Source of the DNA: Pedobacter jeongneungensis
GTDB lineage: Bacteria; Bacteroidota; Bacteroidia; Sphingobacteriales; Sphingobacteriaceae
Direction: 5' to 3'
NCBI RefSeq assembly: GCF_000633455.1
Contig: NZ_AYMG01000011.1
Span: 62,001 to 126,000, forward strand
DNA: 64,000 nucleotides
Shown: positions 43,971 to 51,466 of the stretch, piece by piece
How positions within the stretch are numbered: the stretch's first letter is position 1
How the letters are laid out: every line of letters begins with the position of its first letter
The notes under the pieces: generated by a model
Databases searched by the model: none
The model's input: the letters and a program-made list of their open reading frames with translations, nothing else
Told to the model about the DNA's origin: nothing
Position numbers and translations under genes: made by a program

Positions 43971-45050
43971 TTATCTGCCAATTATCCACTTAATTTTTGT
44001 CTTACTTATCAGGGCAATGAGCAACATTGTAGCCGAATAAACAATTGTAAACCTACAGGCAATATAAAGAAGCATATTACCCAAAGACATTTCATTGAAT
44101 TGAATTAAGTGGAAAGGCCTGAAAACTTCCGGCAAAAGATGGGTAACCAATATATAGTGTATTAAATAAACACCAAATGTAGTTTCCCTTGGCTTTAAAT
44201 ATTTGACAAATCTAAATTCCTTTATTTTAAACAACAAAAAGATAGTGGCTAAGGAATAGAAAATATTACTTATTCTTAATGTATTATATGGATCTTCACT
44301 TTTTATCTGTATTAAATGAATAATATCGAACACCGCTAAACAGAAAGTTAGCGTAAATAAACCGATAAAGATATAGTATGGCGTTCTTTTAATAAAGGCT
44401 TCAATTTTACTCCAATACTTATTAAGAATGGCACCCAACCATAGATAAAAAATAAATCCAAAAATTGCGATAGTGTGCGATGTAATAAACCATTCGAAAT
44501 ATACATTAGCGCTATACGTTAAAGTAAGCACCAAAAAAATTGCCCCCAGCCACCATTTGTACAAATACTTCTTAAAGCATAAGAGTATTGCAATACAAAA
44601 CATAAAATTGATAATAAACCAATAATTGGTAAATAGATAAATCATCTCTATTTTTTCTATCAGCAACTTACGGAGATGAAAATCGCCTGACCTATGCAGG
44701 GCAATGTAATTTTGAATGATGATAGCACACAAAAATACCAGCGACCATATTAACCAAGGTAGAAATACTGTAGATAAACGTCGTTTAAAATATTGCCAGG
44801 ATGAATAGGTTGTAAACTTACTACCCAATAAAAATCCGGCTAATAAAAAGAAGGATATGGTACCAAATTTAGAAAATTGAATTAATCCGATATAAACAAT
44901 GTGTTTGGGCGGAAAGCCATTAAAAATATAGGTACCATTATAGGTACAGTGTTCCATAACTATCCCCATCATGGATATACAACGGATGGTATCTATAAAA
45001 TCAAAATTCCTTTTTTCCTGGATTCCTTTTTCTTGTATTTCGGTATGCAT
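43971..45050 (-). CDS. Acyltransferase family 3 membrane protein
   Basis: 359 residues from ATG 45050 (MHTEIQEKGIQEKRNFDFID). The frame extends to 45131, but that extension runs through the terminator hairpin at 45092-45122 and is rejected. About ten membrane helices. The catalytic-type segment FIDTIRCISMMGIVMEHC contains the conserved Arg and His of acyltransferase 3 enzymes, which O-acetylate glycans or other substrates. Position beside the glycosyltransferase genes suggests modification of the same surface glycan. Confidence 0.85.
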   Translation of the reverse strand: MHTEIQEKGIQEKRNFDFIDTIRCISMMGIVMEHCTYNGTYIFNGFPPKHIVYIGLIQFSKFGTISFFLLAGFLLGSKFTTYSSWQYFKRRLSTVFLPWLIWSLVFLCAIIIQNYIALHRSGDFHLRKLLIEKIEMIYLFTNYWFIINFMFCIAILLCFKKYLYKWWLGAIFLVLTLTYSANVYFEWFITSHTIAIFGFIFYLWLGAILNKYWSKIEAFIKRTPYYIFIGLFTLTFCLAVFDIIHLIQIKSEDPYNTLRISNIFYSLATIFLLFKIKEFRFVKYLKPRETTFGVYLIHYILVTHLLPEVFRPFHLIQFNEMSLGNMLLYIACRFTIVYSATMLLIALISKTKIKWIIGR

Positions 45051-45091
45051 TAAATTATTTTGGTAGTTGAACCAACAAATATCTGTTAAAA

Positions 45092-45122
45092 AAAAGAGTC
45101 CCGAATAATTCAGGACTCTTTT
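45092..45122 (-). terminator. Terminator of the first MACPF gene
   Basis: Perfect 10-bp stem AAAAGAGTCC / GGACTCTTTT with an 11-nt loop and a T-run on the minus strand, about 95 nt after the MACPF stop. Confidence 0.8.
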
Positions 45123-45217
45123 AACATTCATGTATGTAAAATATTACAAGAATAATGGTGTTCGTTGTAACATGCTTACTTTAACATAGAAAATCATTTT
45201 TATCTACTAACCAGTTA

Positions 45218-46696
45218 CTAATTAGCATTGTTAAATGCATAAAACTTAGTAGTATTCTCAATCCAACCGTTCGCTGTTGGGTTAAGTGTTAAATCATAGA
45301 AGTAACCATGTCCTGGGAATTGAGGATGGTAAAATTGATGTACCGGAACAGTCCCTTGAGCCTGATTATCGTATGCATAAAAACTAGGATAACTTGTAGG
45401 CGCCCATACATCAAGATCAATTGTATTGTTTGTTGTTAAACAATATACCGACCGGGTTCTATGTTGCATAATATATACCGGCACAGTACCAGGAATCTGG
45501 CTTTCATAAACATAAATCGGATCATTAACAACACGGCGCCAAGCTCCTGGATTCTTTGCCGGAAAATTAGGATCCACTGTATAAATATGCCCCAGTGCTG
45601 TTGAATAAAAATCATATAACTGCAGTTTAGCTGAAGTTAATCGGATCTGTCTATCACTGATATGTGTTTCTACAGCAGCTTTTACTTGTGCCTTTTTAAG
45701 CGGATCAATTATAAATTCATAAATAGGAACAGACCTATTTATATTGATCAAAGATGCATTATTGACGTTGATACTTTGTTGCCAAGTAATAAGATTTATT
45801 GATTGAGAGGTATTTCCTAACGCATCTCCCGAAAAACTAGTTCCCGAGTTATTACCACCATAAAAAGTTCCCCTAAATAATTTCTCTGTCGTTTCGTTTG
45901 AAATCGTTGTTTTTTCTTCATTAGTCAAATCTGCACTTAGGTCTATACTAAATATTTTCGCAATACCTAAAGAGAATCCAGCTTTGATGGCCTTTAACTT
46001 TTTATCAAAAGTTGCCTCTTTAACAATGGAACCTCTATAATCATATTTCAACCGTCCACCTATGTCAATACCCAGTAGGATATGAGTTCCATACGTTTGC
46101 ACGATCTGCTCTGCGCTATAATTAGAAAGATAGGCTAAAAAATCGGGGGTTAAATAGTTTTTTAATAAATCTGTAGTAACATCATCTGTAAAATCTATAC
46201 TTTTTATCCTATACCAAGATTCATAAGTTGCATAAGAGTATTTACCATTATAGGTATAACTATTCTGGTTATCATTTGTTAAAGAAAAATTAGATGTAGA
46301 ATATTGAGTTTTGTCTTTATCTCCACCACTTATAGTGCCCCCAAAGGTTTGTTTCTTATTAACTTCATTTACATAATCATATGCATTAGCACCATAGTAA
46401 ACGTTATAATCGCCTTTTGTATCCGTTGGCGTAACGATTCTAGTTGGATAATCTTTATAAAATTTATCTATATCAATAATAGCCACCTTCGAGGTATTCT
46501 TTCTTTCAAATAATTCGCCTGTTACATCATAACCGTGCCCCAACAGATCCCATTTTCCATCACCAGCAACTGCTAAATTTTTATGATTACCAGTTAGCCC
46601 CTTTTCTTCCGCAAGTTCACTTTTCTTGCAGCTACTAAATGCAGCTGTAATTACGCACAGCAGACAAATAATTTTTAATTTGTAGTTGTTTTTCAT
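45218..46696 (-). CDS. MACPF-domain lipoprotein 1 with C-terminal repeats
   Basis: 492 residues. Lipoprotein signal MKNNYKLKIICLLCVITAAF then SSCKK (Cys23). The MACPF pore-forming domain spans about 45-350, with the signature AEQIVQTYGTHILLGIDIGG (Y-G-T-H at 202-205) and an N-terminal WDLLGHGYDVTG entry. The C-terminal 120 residues hold about three repeats of the type yV/YxxxxPGTVPVYxf (QIPGTVPVYIMQH, AQGTVPVHQFYHP), resembling DUF5648-type repeats and possibly adhesive. Related Bacteroidales MACPF proteins kill sister strains; whether this one does is unknown. The signal peptide and promoter are nearly identical to the gene at 47249. Confidence 0.82.
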   Translation of the reverse strand: MKNNYKLKIICLLCVITAAFSSCKKSELAEEKGLTGNHKNLAVAGDGKWDLLGHGYDVTGELFERKNTSKVAIIDIDKFYKDYPTRIVTPTDTKGDYNVYYGANAYDYVNEVNKKQTFGGTISGGDKDKTQYSTSNFSLTNDNQNSYTYNGKYSYATYESWYRIKSIDFTDDVTTDLLKNYLTPDFLAYLSNYSAEQIVQTYGTHILLGIDIGGRLKYDYRGSIVKEATFDKKLKAIKAGFSLGIAKIFSIDLSADLTNEEKTTISNETTEKLFRGTFYGGNNSGTSFSGDALGNTSQSINLITWQQSINVNNASLININRSVPIYEFIIDPLKKAQVKAAVETHISDRQIRLTSAKLQLYDFYSTALGHIYTVDPNFPAKNPGAWRRVVNDPIYVYESQIPGTVPVYIMQHRTRSVYCLTTNNTIDLDVWAPTSYPSFYAYDNQAQGTVPVHQFYHPQFPGHGYFYDLTLNPTANGWIENTTKFYAFNNAN

Positions 46697-46715
46697 CAGT
46701 AATTATTTTTTTTCA

Positions 46716-46723
46716 CAAAACTA
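46716..46723 (-). promoter_or_regulatory. Putative -7 box of MACPF gene 1
   Basis: TAGTTTTG (minus) matches TAnnTTTG. Exactly 20 nt separate it from the dyad operator at 46744-46762, as for the second MACPF gene. Confidence 0.6.
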
Positions 46724-46743
46724 CCGACAAGAAAAAATAATTA

Positions 46744-46762
46744 TGACAAGGCAGGGTTATCA
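46744..46762. promoter_or_regulatory. Dyad operator 1 (TGACAA-N7-TTATCA)
   Basis: TGACAA (46744-46749), seven bases, TTATCA (46757-46762). The same half-sites and spacing occur at 48729, 50236 and 52890. It is preceded by TAATTA and followed by ATATTTAATAA. It covers the -33 region of MACPF gene 1. A candidate site for the XRE regulators. Confidence 0.65.
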
Positions 46763-47031
46763 ATATTTAATAACGCTTTTATTTGAATAAAAAAATCTTC
46801 ACCCCGATTTATCAGATGGTACCGCCTAAGCAGACTTCCACAGGTATTGTTTTTTCATCTGGCCTGGGCAACAAGAATCATTTTAAAAATGAGCCTTTTT
46901 AGTGTCGTAAAAGAATTGAAGCGGGCATTTATCAGTAGCGGTTACCTACTATTCGTTGTTTATTAGGGACATAGGCACGATATATTTTAATGCACGCCGT
47001 ATTTACAAGTTCTTGTTTTTAAACACTTTAA
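46763..47031. other. Gene-free stretch between the MACPF genes
   Basis: About 270 bp with stops in all frames. No gene or repeat recognised, apart from the operator to its left and the relic to its right. Confidence 0.4.
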
Positions 47032-47166
47032 AATTTAAAACTTAAAGAAGTTACATTAATAGTCAAAAACAAAGCAGATGGAGAATTAGTTAATTCGTCA
47101 AAAGAATTGCTTGAGAAACAGTTCTATGGCCCTGGGTGCTTTTGGTTTACGAAAAAATTAAAGTAA
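47032..47166 (+). pseudogene. 3' relic of an unknown gene, copy 1
   Basis: Frame without a start codon, reading EVTLIVKNKADGELVNSS, then KELLEKQFYGPGCFWFTKKLK and TAA at 47164-47166. The last part recurs at 51260-51316 (DKQFYGCGCFWFIKE). Several differences between the two are silent in this frame (CAG/CAA, TTC/TTT), which supports past coding on the plus strand. The parent family is not recognised. Confidence 0.45.
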
Positions 47167-47170
47167 TAAA

Positions 47171-47206
47171 AAGAGCCTCAATTTATTATTGAAGCTCTTT
47201 TTATGT
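47171..47206 (-). terminator. Terminator of the second MACPF gene (shared sequence)
   Basis: Stem AAAAAGAGCCTCAAT / ATTGAAGCTCTTTTT (one mismatch), about 43 nt past the MACPF2 stop, with T-runs on both strands. An almost identical hairpin at 51327-51362 follows the lectin gene. Confidence 0.75.
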
Positions 47207-47248
47207 TTCTGTAAATATTACACTTTAATTTTTTACGCCTTTAAAAAA

Positions 47249-48676
47249 TTAATTCGGAAATGCGTGAAATGGCTGTCCATTATATCTCCAGCCGGGAAAA
47301 GAAGCATTTCTGTTTGTGGTATAAAGATGCCCACCACTAGCACTATAAAATTCATAAACAGGTACAGTCCCCATAGTAGGATATTGATATACATAACAAA
47401 GAATACCATCATAATTATATCCACTAAATCCCGGATACCGATTTGTTGTCAACACCCGATTATCAAAGGATGGATTATAAAATTGATATAATGGTACTGA
47501 TCCTGCATATTGTGTAGCGTAAACTTTAAAAGGCTCTGCATTATGGTAGTAATTAGGCCAATATTGTTCTTGATTCGGCTCTGAACTATAAGCATGTCTG
47601 TTTGTTACTTGATTGTAGTATTCATAAAAAATGGTTGGATCTAATTTCGCCTGATTATTATTTAAATATTGAATAATGTAATTCTTTACCGCCAATGCCT
47701 TTGCCTGATCCGGAATAAAATCATAAATAGGTAACAAACCATTGGTTGGAATATCTATCAGCACCGAATTTTCTAACGAACAGCTATTTTGCCATGCTGC
47801 AATATTTATTGTAGGTGTTGGGTTAGGGTTAGATGAGTTACCGATTACAATATCACCTTGCAGGCTTCTGGTTGGATCTCCACCATTGGTTACATAATGT
47901 AGTTTCTGAGAAGAGTTTTCTAAAACATAATTATTATCGCTAGTATAACCTGTACTTACATTGAAAATCTTCTTTACATGTATATCAATGCCAGCCGAAC
48001 TTGCTACAGTTCTATCAGATTTAGAAGTTTCTGATTGATAGATGACATCTAATTTCCCTCCCAGTATTATTTCAGCTAAGATGTGTGTACCATATCTGTT
48101 CACGATATCCTCTGGGGTTTGATTTTGTATATATGAAAGGAATTCCGAATCCAAATAAGACAGCAGTACATCTCTTTGAGCATTCAACTTAACTCGCTTT
48201 TGCTGAACCATTAGATTATAGCTACTGTAAATTTTTTTAGACGAAAAATTATCGGTAGTGTTGTAGCTTCCAGTTATAGTGGTTCTAAATAATGACAATC
48301 CCAAAAAGTCAGCGCCAAAGGTACTACTAAAACGTGAGGTAAATTTTTTCAAATAGGACACCGCATCGCTTCCAGCCTCCAATTTTCCATCTGTTCTAGT
48401 TGAAAGATCCCATATTACTCTATTGGATTGGTCAGCCTGCAATTTATCCACATCGATTACAGGTAATGTTGTTGCACTGGCATTTCCAAATTCTCCCAAA
48501 ACATTATATCCATAACCCAATAAATCATTTTTTCCATCTCTTCCAAAACCAGCAAGGGCATTGTGGTTATTAGTTAATGATTTTTCTTCCGCAAGTTCAC
48601 TTTTTTTGCAACTGCTAAATGCCGCAGTAATCATACACAGCAGGCACATAACCTTCAATCTGTAATTGTTTTTCAT
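47249..48676 (-). CDS. MACPF-domain lipoprotein 2 with C-terminal repeats
   Basis: 475 residues, paralogue of the 45218-46696 product. The first 38 residues differ at only six positions (MKNNYRLKVMCLLCMITAAF, SSCKKSELAEEK; lipobox Cys23), whereas the rest is strongly divergent. The MACPF signature PEDIVNRYGTHILAEIILGG is present (Y-G-T-H at 195-198). The C-terminus has similar repeats (YAGSVPLYQFYNPSFD, TMGTVPVYEFYSASGGHLYT). Predicted outer-membrane-anchored or surface-exposed pore-former. It has its own promoter, operator and terminator. Confidence 0.82.
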   Translation of the reverse strand: MKNNYRLKVMCLLCMITAAFSSCKKSELAEEKSLTNNHNALAGFGRDGKNDLLGYGYNVLGEFGNASATTLPVIDVDKLQADQSNRVIWDLSTRTDGKLEAGSDAVSYLKKFTSRFSSTFGADFLGLSLFRTTITGSYNTTDNFSSKKIYSSYNLMVQQKRVKLNAQRDVLLSYLDSEFLSYIQNQTPEDIVNRYGTHILAEIILGGKLDVIYQSETSKSDRTVASSAGIDIHVKKIFNVSTGYTSDNNYVLENSSQKLHYVTNGGDPTRSLQGDIVIGNSSNPNPTPTINIAAWQNSCSLENSVLIDIPTNGLLPIYDFIPDQAKALAVKNYIIQYLNNNQAKLDPTIFYEYYNQVTNRHAYSSEPNQEQYWPNYYHNAEPFKVYATQYAGSVPLYQFYNPSFDNRVLTTNRYPGFSGYNYDGILCYVYQYPTMGTVPVYEFYSASGGHLYTTNRNASFPGWRYNGQPFHAFPN

Positions 48677-48700
48677 CAGTAATTATTTGTTATTTTTTTT

Positions 48701-48708
48701 CAAAACTA
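48701..48708 (-). promoter_or_regulatory. Putative -7 box of MACPF gene 2
   Basis: TAGTTTTG (minus), identical to that of MACPF gene 1, with the same 20-nt gap to the operator. Confidence 0.6.
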
Positions 48709-48728
48709 CCGACAAGAAAAAATAATTA

Positions 48729-48757
48729 TGACAATACTGGGTTATCAATATTGATAA
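48729..48757. promoter_or_regulatory. Dyad operator 2 (TGACAA-N7-TTATCA plus palindrome)
   Basis: TGACAA (48729-48734), seven bases, TTATCA (48742-48747). The right half-site is also the left arm of a perfect 16-bp palindrome TTATCAATATTGATAA (48742-48757), giving three half-sites in a row. Confidence 0.65.
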
Positions 48758-48829
48758 CTAATAATAATTCAGACTAGAATTAAATAGATAAAATGACAAA
48801 ACATAGAATACAATGCTAAAACTAAAAAC

Positions 48830-50107
48830 CTAATGTGTTAACTTCAACCTATTTTCGATCATTCCAATCGAATCTTTATCATTAAGTAACAGTGGTTTTT
48901 TATTTAAATTTAGCTTTGAAATACTGGCACTTTTTTTTGGCTGCAATTGAATTTTACCGTTAATTATAGCAAGTGCAGATTTTAAACACGGTTCTTCATC
49001 ATCGCCTAATATTGGATTGGTTGGCATTGCAATATTTAAATCAGGTTCCATGCCATTAAAGTAATCGGACCATCCTTGGGCATTTTTGATTAGGAAACTA
49101 CTCAGGTAAACACTATACTGATCGATATTAATCCCGAAGAAACCAACCGGTTTTCCGTAGGTCTTTTCACCTATCAACTTCACATTGAAATAAGGTTTTA
49201 AGCAGCTGATCAATAATTCGCTGGCGGATGCAGTTTCGCCAGATACTATCACATAAATACCTTTGATAGTTTCCAATCCTTCTTTTTTGCTAAATCTATA
49301 AGTATTGCCATTTTCGGTATAATCAACGTCAGCTAATGTAGCTAAGCGGCCATTATAAATAATGGTTTTACCTGATACGTCTAAATATGGCTGGTAGCGT
49401 AAAATTGTAGCCTTACCGTTTTGAAGTGTAGGGTTAAATTGTTCCGAATACATTATTTCCCCATTTAATATACTTGGTGCAATTAAATTGGCAACATACT
49501 CAGCTGTTTCTACATAACCACCTCCATTTTCACGCAGGTCTAAAACTAAATAGGTAGGTTTATCCGCAGCTATTTCATTAAAAACCTGATCCAGTTTTAA
49601 TTTAGTACTATTAAGAGCAGGGAAAGAACCCAAGGCCACATACGCAATAACTTTCTCACCAGAATGGATAGTTCGGTTGGCTAAAACAGCTGCTCCGTTT
49701 ATCGCCCCTGCACGAGTACCTCCACCATTGCTTCGTCCTGATTGCAGATATGAATATTTAGGTACATTGCTATGGTAGGAAATTTCAAATGGTTTACCTG
49801 TAGCCTGGTTGAGTTTAAATTGGGAAATATCAAAAAGTTCATTCCTAAATGCACCTATTTCGGATTGGGCATTATTATATCTTTCTCTCGGCTTAAATGT
49901 GTTATAATCAGGTAACACATCATTCCATAAATAAACCTGCCTTGCATACAGAAAAATAGAATCAAGTGTAAATTGGGTCCTTGTGCCTGTAGTTGGGGAT
50001 ACGATTTCTTCTTCTTTGATATTAGTCGCCTTATCTTTTTTACATGCAGAGGAAGCTACCATTAAAAATAAAAGTAGCATGATTTTTACAAATTTACACT
50101 CGGACAT
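48830..50107 (-). CDS. S41-family peptidase lipoprotein
   Basis: 425 residues with a lipoprotein signal (IMLLLFLMVASSACKKD, Cys22). An S41 (C-terminal-processing/tricorn-like) protease domain follows: YLVLDLRENGGGYVETAEYV (about 186-205), the nucleophile region VSGETASASELLISCL (Ser at about 294-296) and the Lys in GEKTYGKPVG (K315). The N-terminal TLDSIFLYARQVYLWNDVLP helix bundle is typical of Bacteroidota S41 lipoproteins. No clear PDZ domain. It is divergent from XRE gene 1, sharing an operator. Substrate unknown. Confidence 0.85.
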   Translation of the reverse strand: MSECKFVKIMLLLFLMVASSACKKDKATNIKEEEIVSPTTGTRTQFTLDSIFLYARQVYLWNDVLPDYNTFKPRERYNNAQSEIGAFRNELFDISQFKLNQATGKPFEISYHSNVPKYSYLQSGRSNGGGTRAGAINGAAVLANRTIHSGEKVIAYVALGSFPALNSTKLKLDQVFNEIAADKPTYLVLDLRENGGGYVETAEYVANLIAPSILNGEIMYSEQFNPTLQNGKATILRYQPYLDVSGKTIIYNGRLATLADVDYTENGNTYRFSKKEGLETIKGIYVIVSGETASASELLISCLKPYFNVKLIGEKTYGKPVGFFGINIDQYSVYLSSFLIKNAQGWSDYFNGMEPDLNIAMPTNPILGDDEEPCLKSALAIINGKIQLQPKKSASISKLNLNKKPLLLNDKDSIGMIENRLKLTH

Positions 50108-50235
50108 ATCGTTATATTATAAGTTTTTAATTTTTAAGATCAAAGTTTAACTAAACTTTAACTATCTGGCAGTTATGCTTTAATTTTTTCAAGAATTTTA
50201 AACTCATGCAAATAACTGATTTTATTTACTAATTT

Positions 50236-50254
50236 TGACAAGTCCTTATTATCA
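50236..50254. promoter_or_regulatory. Dyad operator 3 (TGACAA-N7-TTATCA)
   Basis: TGACAA (50236-50241), N7, TTATCA (50249-50254), in the divergent region between the S41 gene and XRE gene 1. TAATTTTGACAAG here matches TAATTATGACAAG at operator 1 in 12 of 13 bases. Confidence 0.65.
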
Positions 50255-50319
50255 TTATTTACTTATTGCAAATACAAAGCGTAAATAATAAAAATACATA
50301 GTCGTTAACGTTTCTTAAT

Positions 50320-50574
50320 ATGTTAGATATAGGGATTACCTTAAGAAGGTACAGGGATAAATACAATTATACGCAACAATACGTTGCTGATGTAATTGGG
50401 ATAAGCAGAGTTGCTTATAGAAAATGGGAAAACAATGAGGTAGATTTTGCCATATCCCAATTGGAAAAAATCGCAGAGTTGTATAATATACCCATCCACG
50501 AGATCATCGTTCAGTCTAATTTTACAAAAGACAAAATAATTTCTCTCCAACAAAAAGGGCATCAATATTATTGA
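50320..50574 (+). CDS. XRE-family transcriptional regulator 1
   Basis: 84 residues, almost entirely a single Cro/CI-type HTH domain: IGITLRRYRDKYNYTQQYVA, DVIGISRVAYRKWENNEVDF, LEKIAELYNIPIHEII. No second domain, so probably a DNA-binding dimer. It is nearly identical to the gene at 52969. Its reading frame runs into the terminator hairpin (50555-50581), giving a tail ISLQQKGHQYY absent from the other copy, which suggests a shift of the stop after duplication. Divergent from an S41 lipoprotein gene with a shared dyad operator, so autoregulation is likely. Confidence 0.85.
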   Translation: MLDIGITLRRYRDKYNYTQQYVADVIGISRVAYRKWENNEVDFAISQLEKIAELYNIPIHEIIVQSNFTKDKIISLQQKGHQYY

Positions 50575-50581
50575 TGCCCTT
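50555..50581 (-). terminator. Duplicated copy of the infB terminator
   Basis: Stem AAGGGCATCAAT-ATT-ATTGATGCCCTT, identical in stem and loop to the hairpin after infB (53207-53233). On the minus strand five T follow. It overlaps the 3' end of XRE gene 1. Confidence 0.75.
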
Positions 50582-50600
50582 CAATTAGCATATTATCAAT

Positions 50601-51235
50601 TTAAACTAGTGAAATAAATTGCCCGAATGAGGACTTAAGCCATTTTGCATATCGGAACTGGCCAAAACCTATATTTTTCCCTGACCATTTTCAATATATT
50701 TCCAATAAAACAAAGTTACCGTCATCTTGCAATGCATAAACTGCACTTGTACCGGTCAAGTTAAATCCTAAATGTGTATATCGTTGTGAGTTTCAAATGG
50801 AACCTGTATTTATGTTCTTTCCCAAGCAAAATACTAGATTTGCATCTGTCTGAAAGAATAGAGCCTGTGGCTTAGGCTGTGAATTTGTGTCCGCGCAGAC
50901 CATATTCTCTTCTCGGTTGTGGCACCTGTGTTTTTGTAGATCACAACGTGGCCATCTGTTTACAATGTTAATCGATACTGTTGGTTTGGAGGATAAATTG
51001 AATTCCTAACTGTTAAAACTGGTGTAGTGACGTTTGCATAAATCAAAGTTTTAGCTACTGTTGACATTAATTCATTTTCTTTAGCATATTGTCTCATATC
51101 ATTAGGCATTATACCATAATTTACAGATGCATAAGGATAATAAAAATTGTTAAACCAAGCGATATCATTTGCAGACAAATCTGTTCTTTGCCTGGTAAAA
51201 GTACTTCCATCTTTTTATTCATTACCGGAACAGAA
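50601..51235 (-). pseudogene. Decayed protease/bulb-lectin gene
   Basis: On the minus strand, homologous fragments appear in order but are interrupted. STFTRQRTDLSANDIAWFNN resembles the C-terminal end of astacin-like (M12A) proteases; then NSIYPPNQQYRLTL, a TAA, and TDGHVVIYKNTGATTEKRIW; a frameshift; ALFFQTDANLVF; a TGA where the lectin has Trp; and ALQDDGNFVLLE, with one more TGA before the final stop at 50601. The lectin part parallels the intact gene at 51467-52552 (YRLYLQTDGNLVLY, YLALQNDGNLVIY). Three nonsense changes and at least one frameshift show it is dead. Confidence 0.7.
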
Positions 51236-51259
51236 GGGTTAGCCGCAAATCCTGATGTT

Positions 51260-51316
51260 ACATTATTGGATAAACAATTTTATGGCTGTGGGTGCTTTTG
51301 GTTTATAAAAGAATAA
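51260..51316 (+). pseudogene. 3' relic of an unknown gene, copy 2
   Basis: Reads TLLDKQFYGCGCFWFIKE and TAA on the plus strand, matching the relic at 47032-47166. The frame stays open further upstream but there overlaps the decayed minus-strand gene, so its true extent is unclear. Confidence 0.4.
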
Positions 51317-51326
51317 AAGCGATGAT

Positions 51327-51362
51327 AAAAAAGAGCCTCAATTAATTATTGAGGCTCTTTTA
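51327..51362 (-). terminator. Terminator downstream of the lectin gene (shared sequence)
   Basis: Stem AAGAGCCTCAAT / ATTGAGGCTCTT with T-runs both sides. Nearly identical to 47171-47206. Confidence 0.7.
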
Positions 51363-51466
51363 TAATTTATATATGCAACACATTACATAATATTCGGTAT
51401 AAAGTTATGGCCAAAGTATCTTCTAAGTTTTTTCTGAAAACACTATTATTGACTATATCTTATTCA

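Noticed and set aside
45051..45131. 27-residue N-terminal extension of the acyltransferase
   Set aside because: It is read through the terminator hairpin of the upstream MACPF gene; the next ATG at 45050 gives a normal cytosolic N-terminus.
51089..51316. 75-codon plus-strand frame over the decayed lectin gene
   Set aside because: Only its last part (51260-51316) is supported by similarity to the relic at 47032-47166; the first part is antisense to the decayed protease-lectin gene.
47171..51362. The shared GAGCCTCAAT hairpins as ends of an insertion sequence
   Set aside because: No transposase or target duplication is present; both hairpins sit directly after genes and have T-runs, which fits duplicated terminators.
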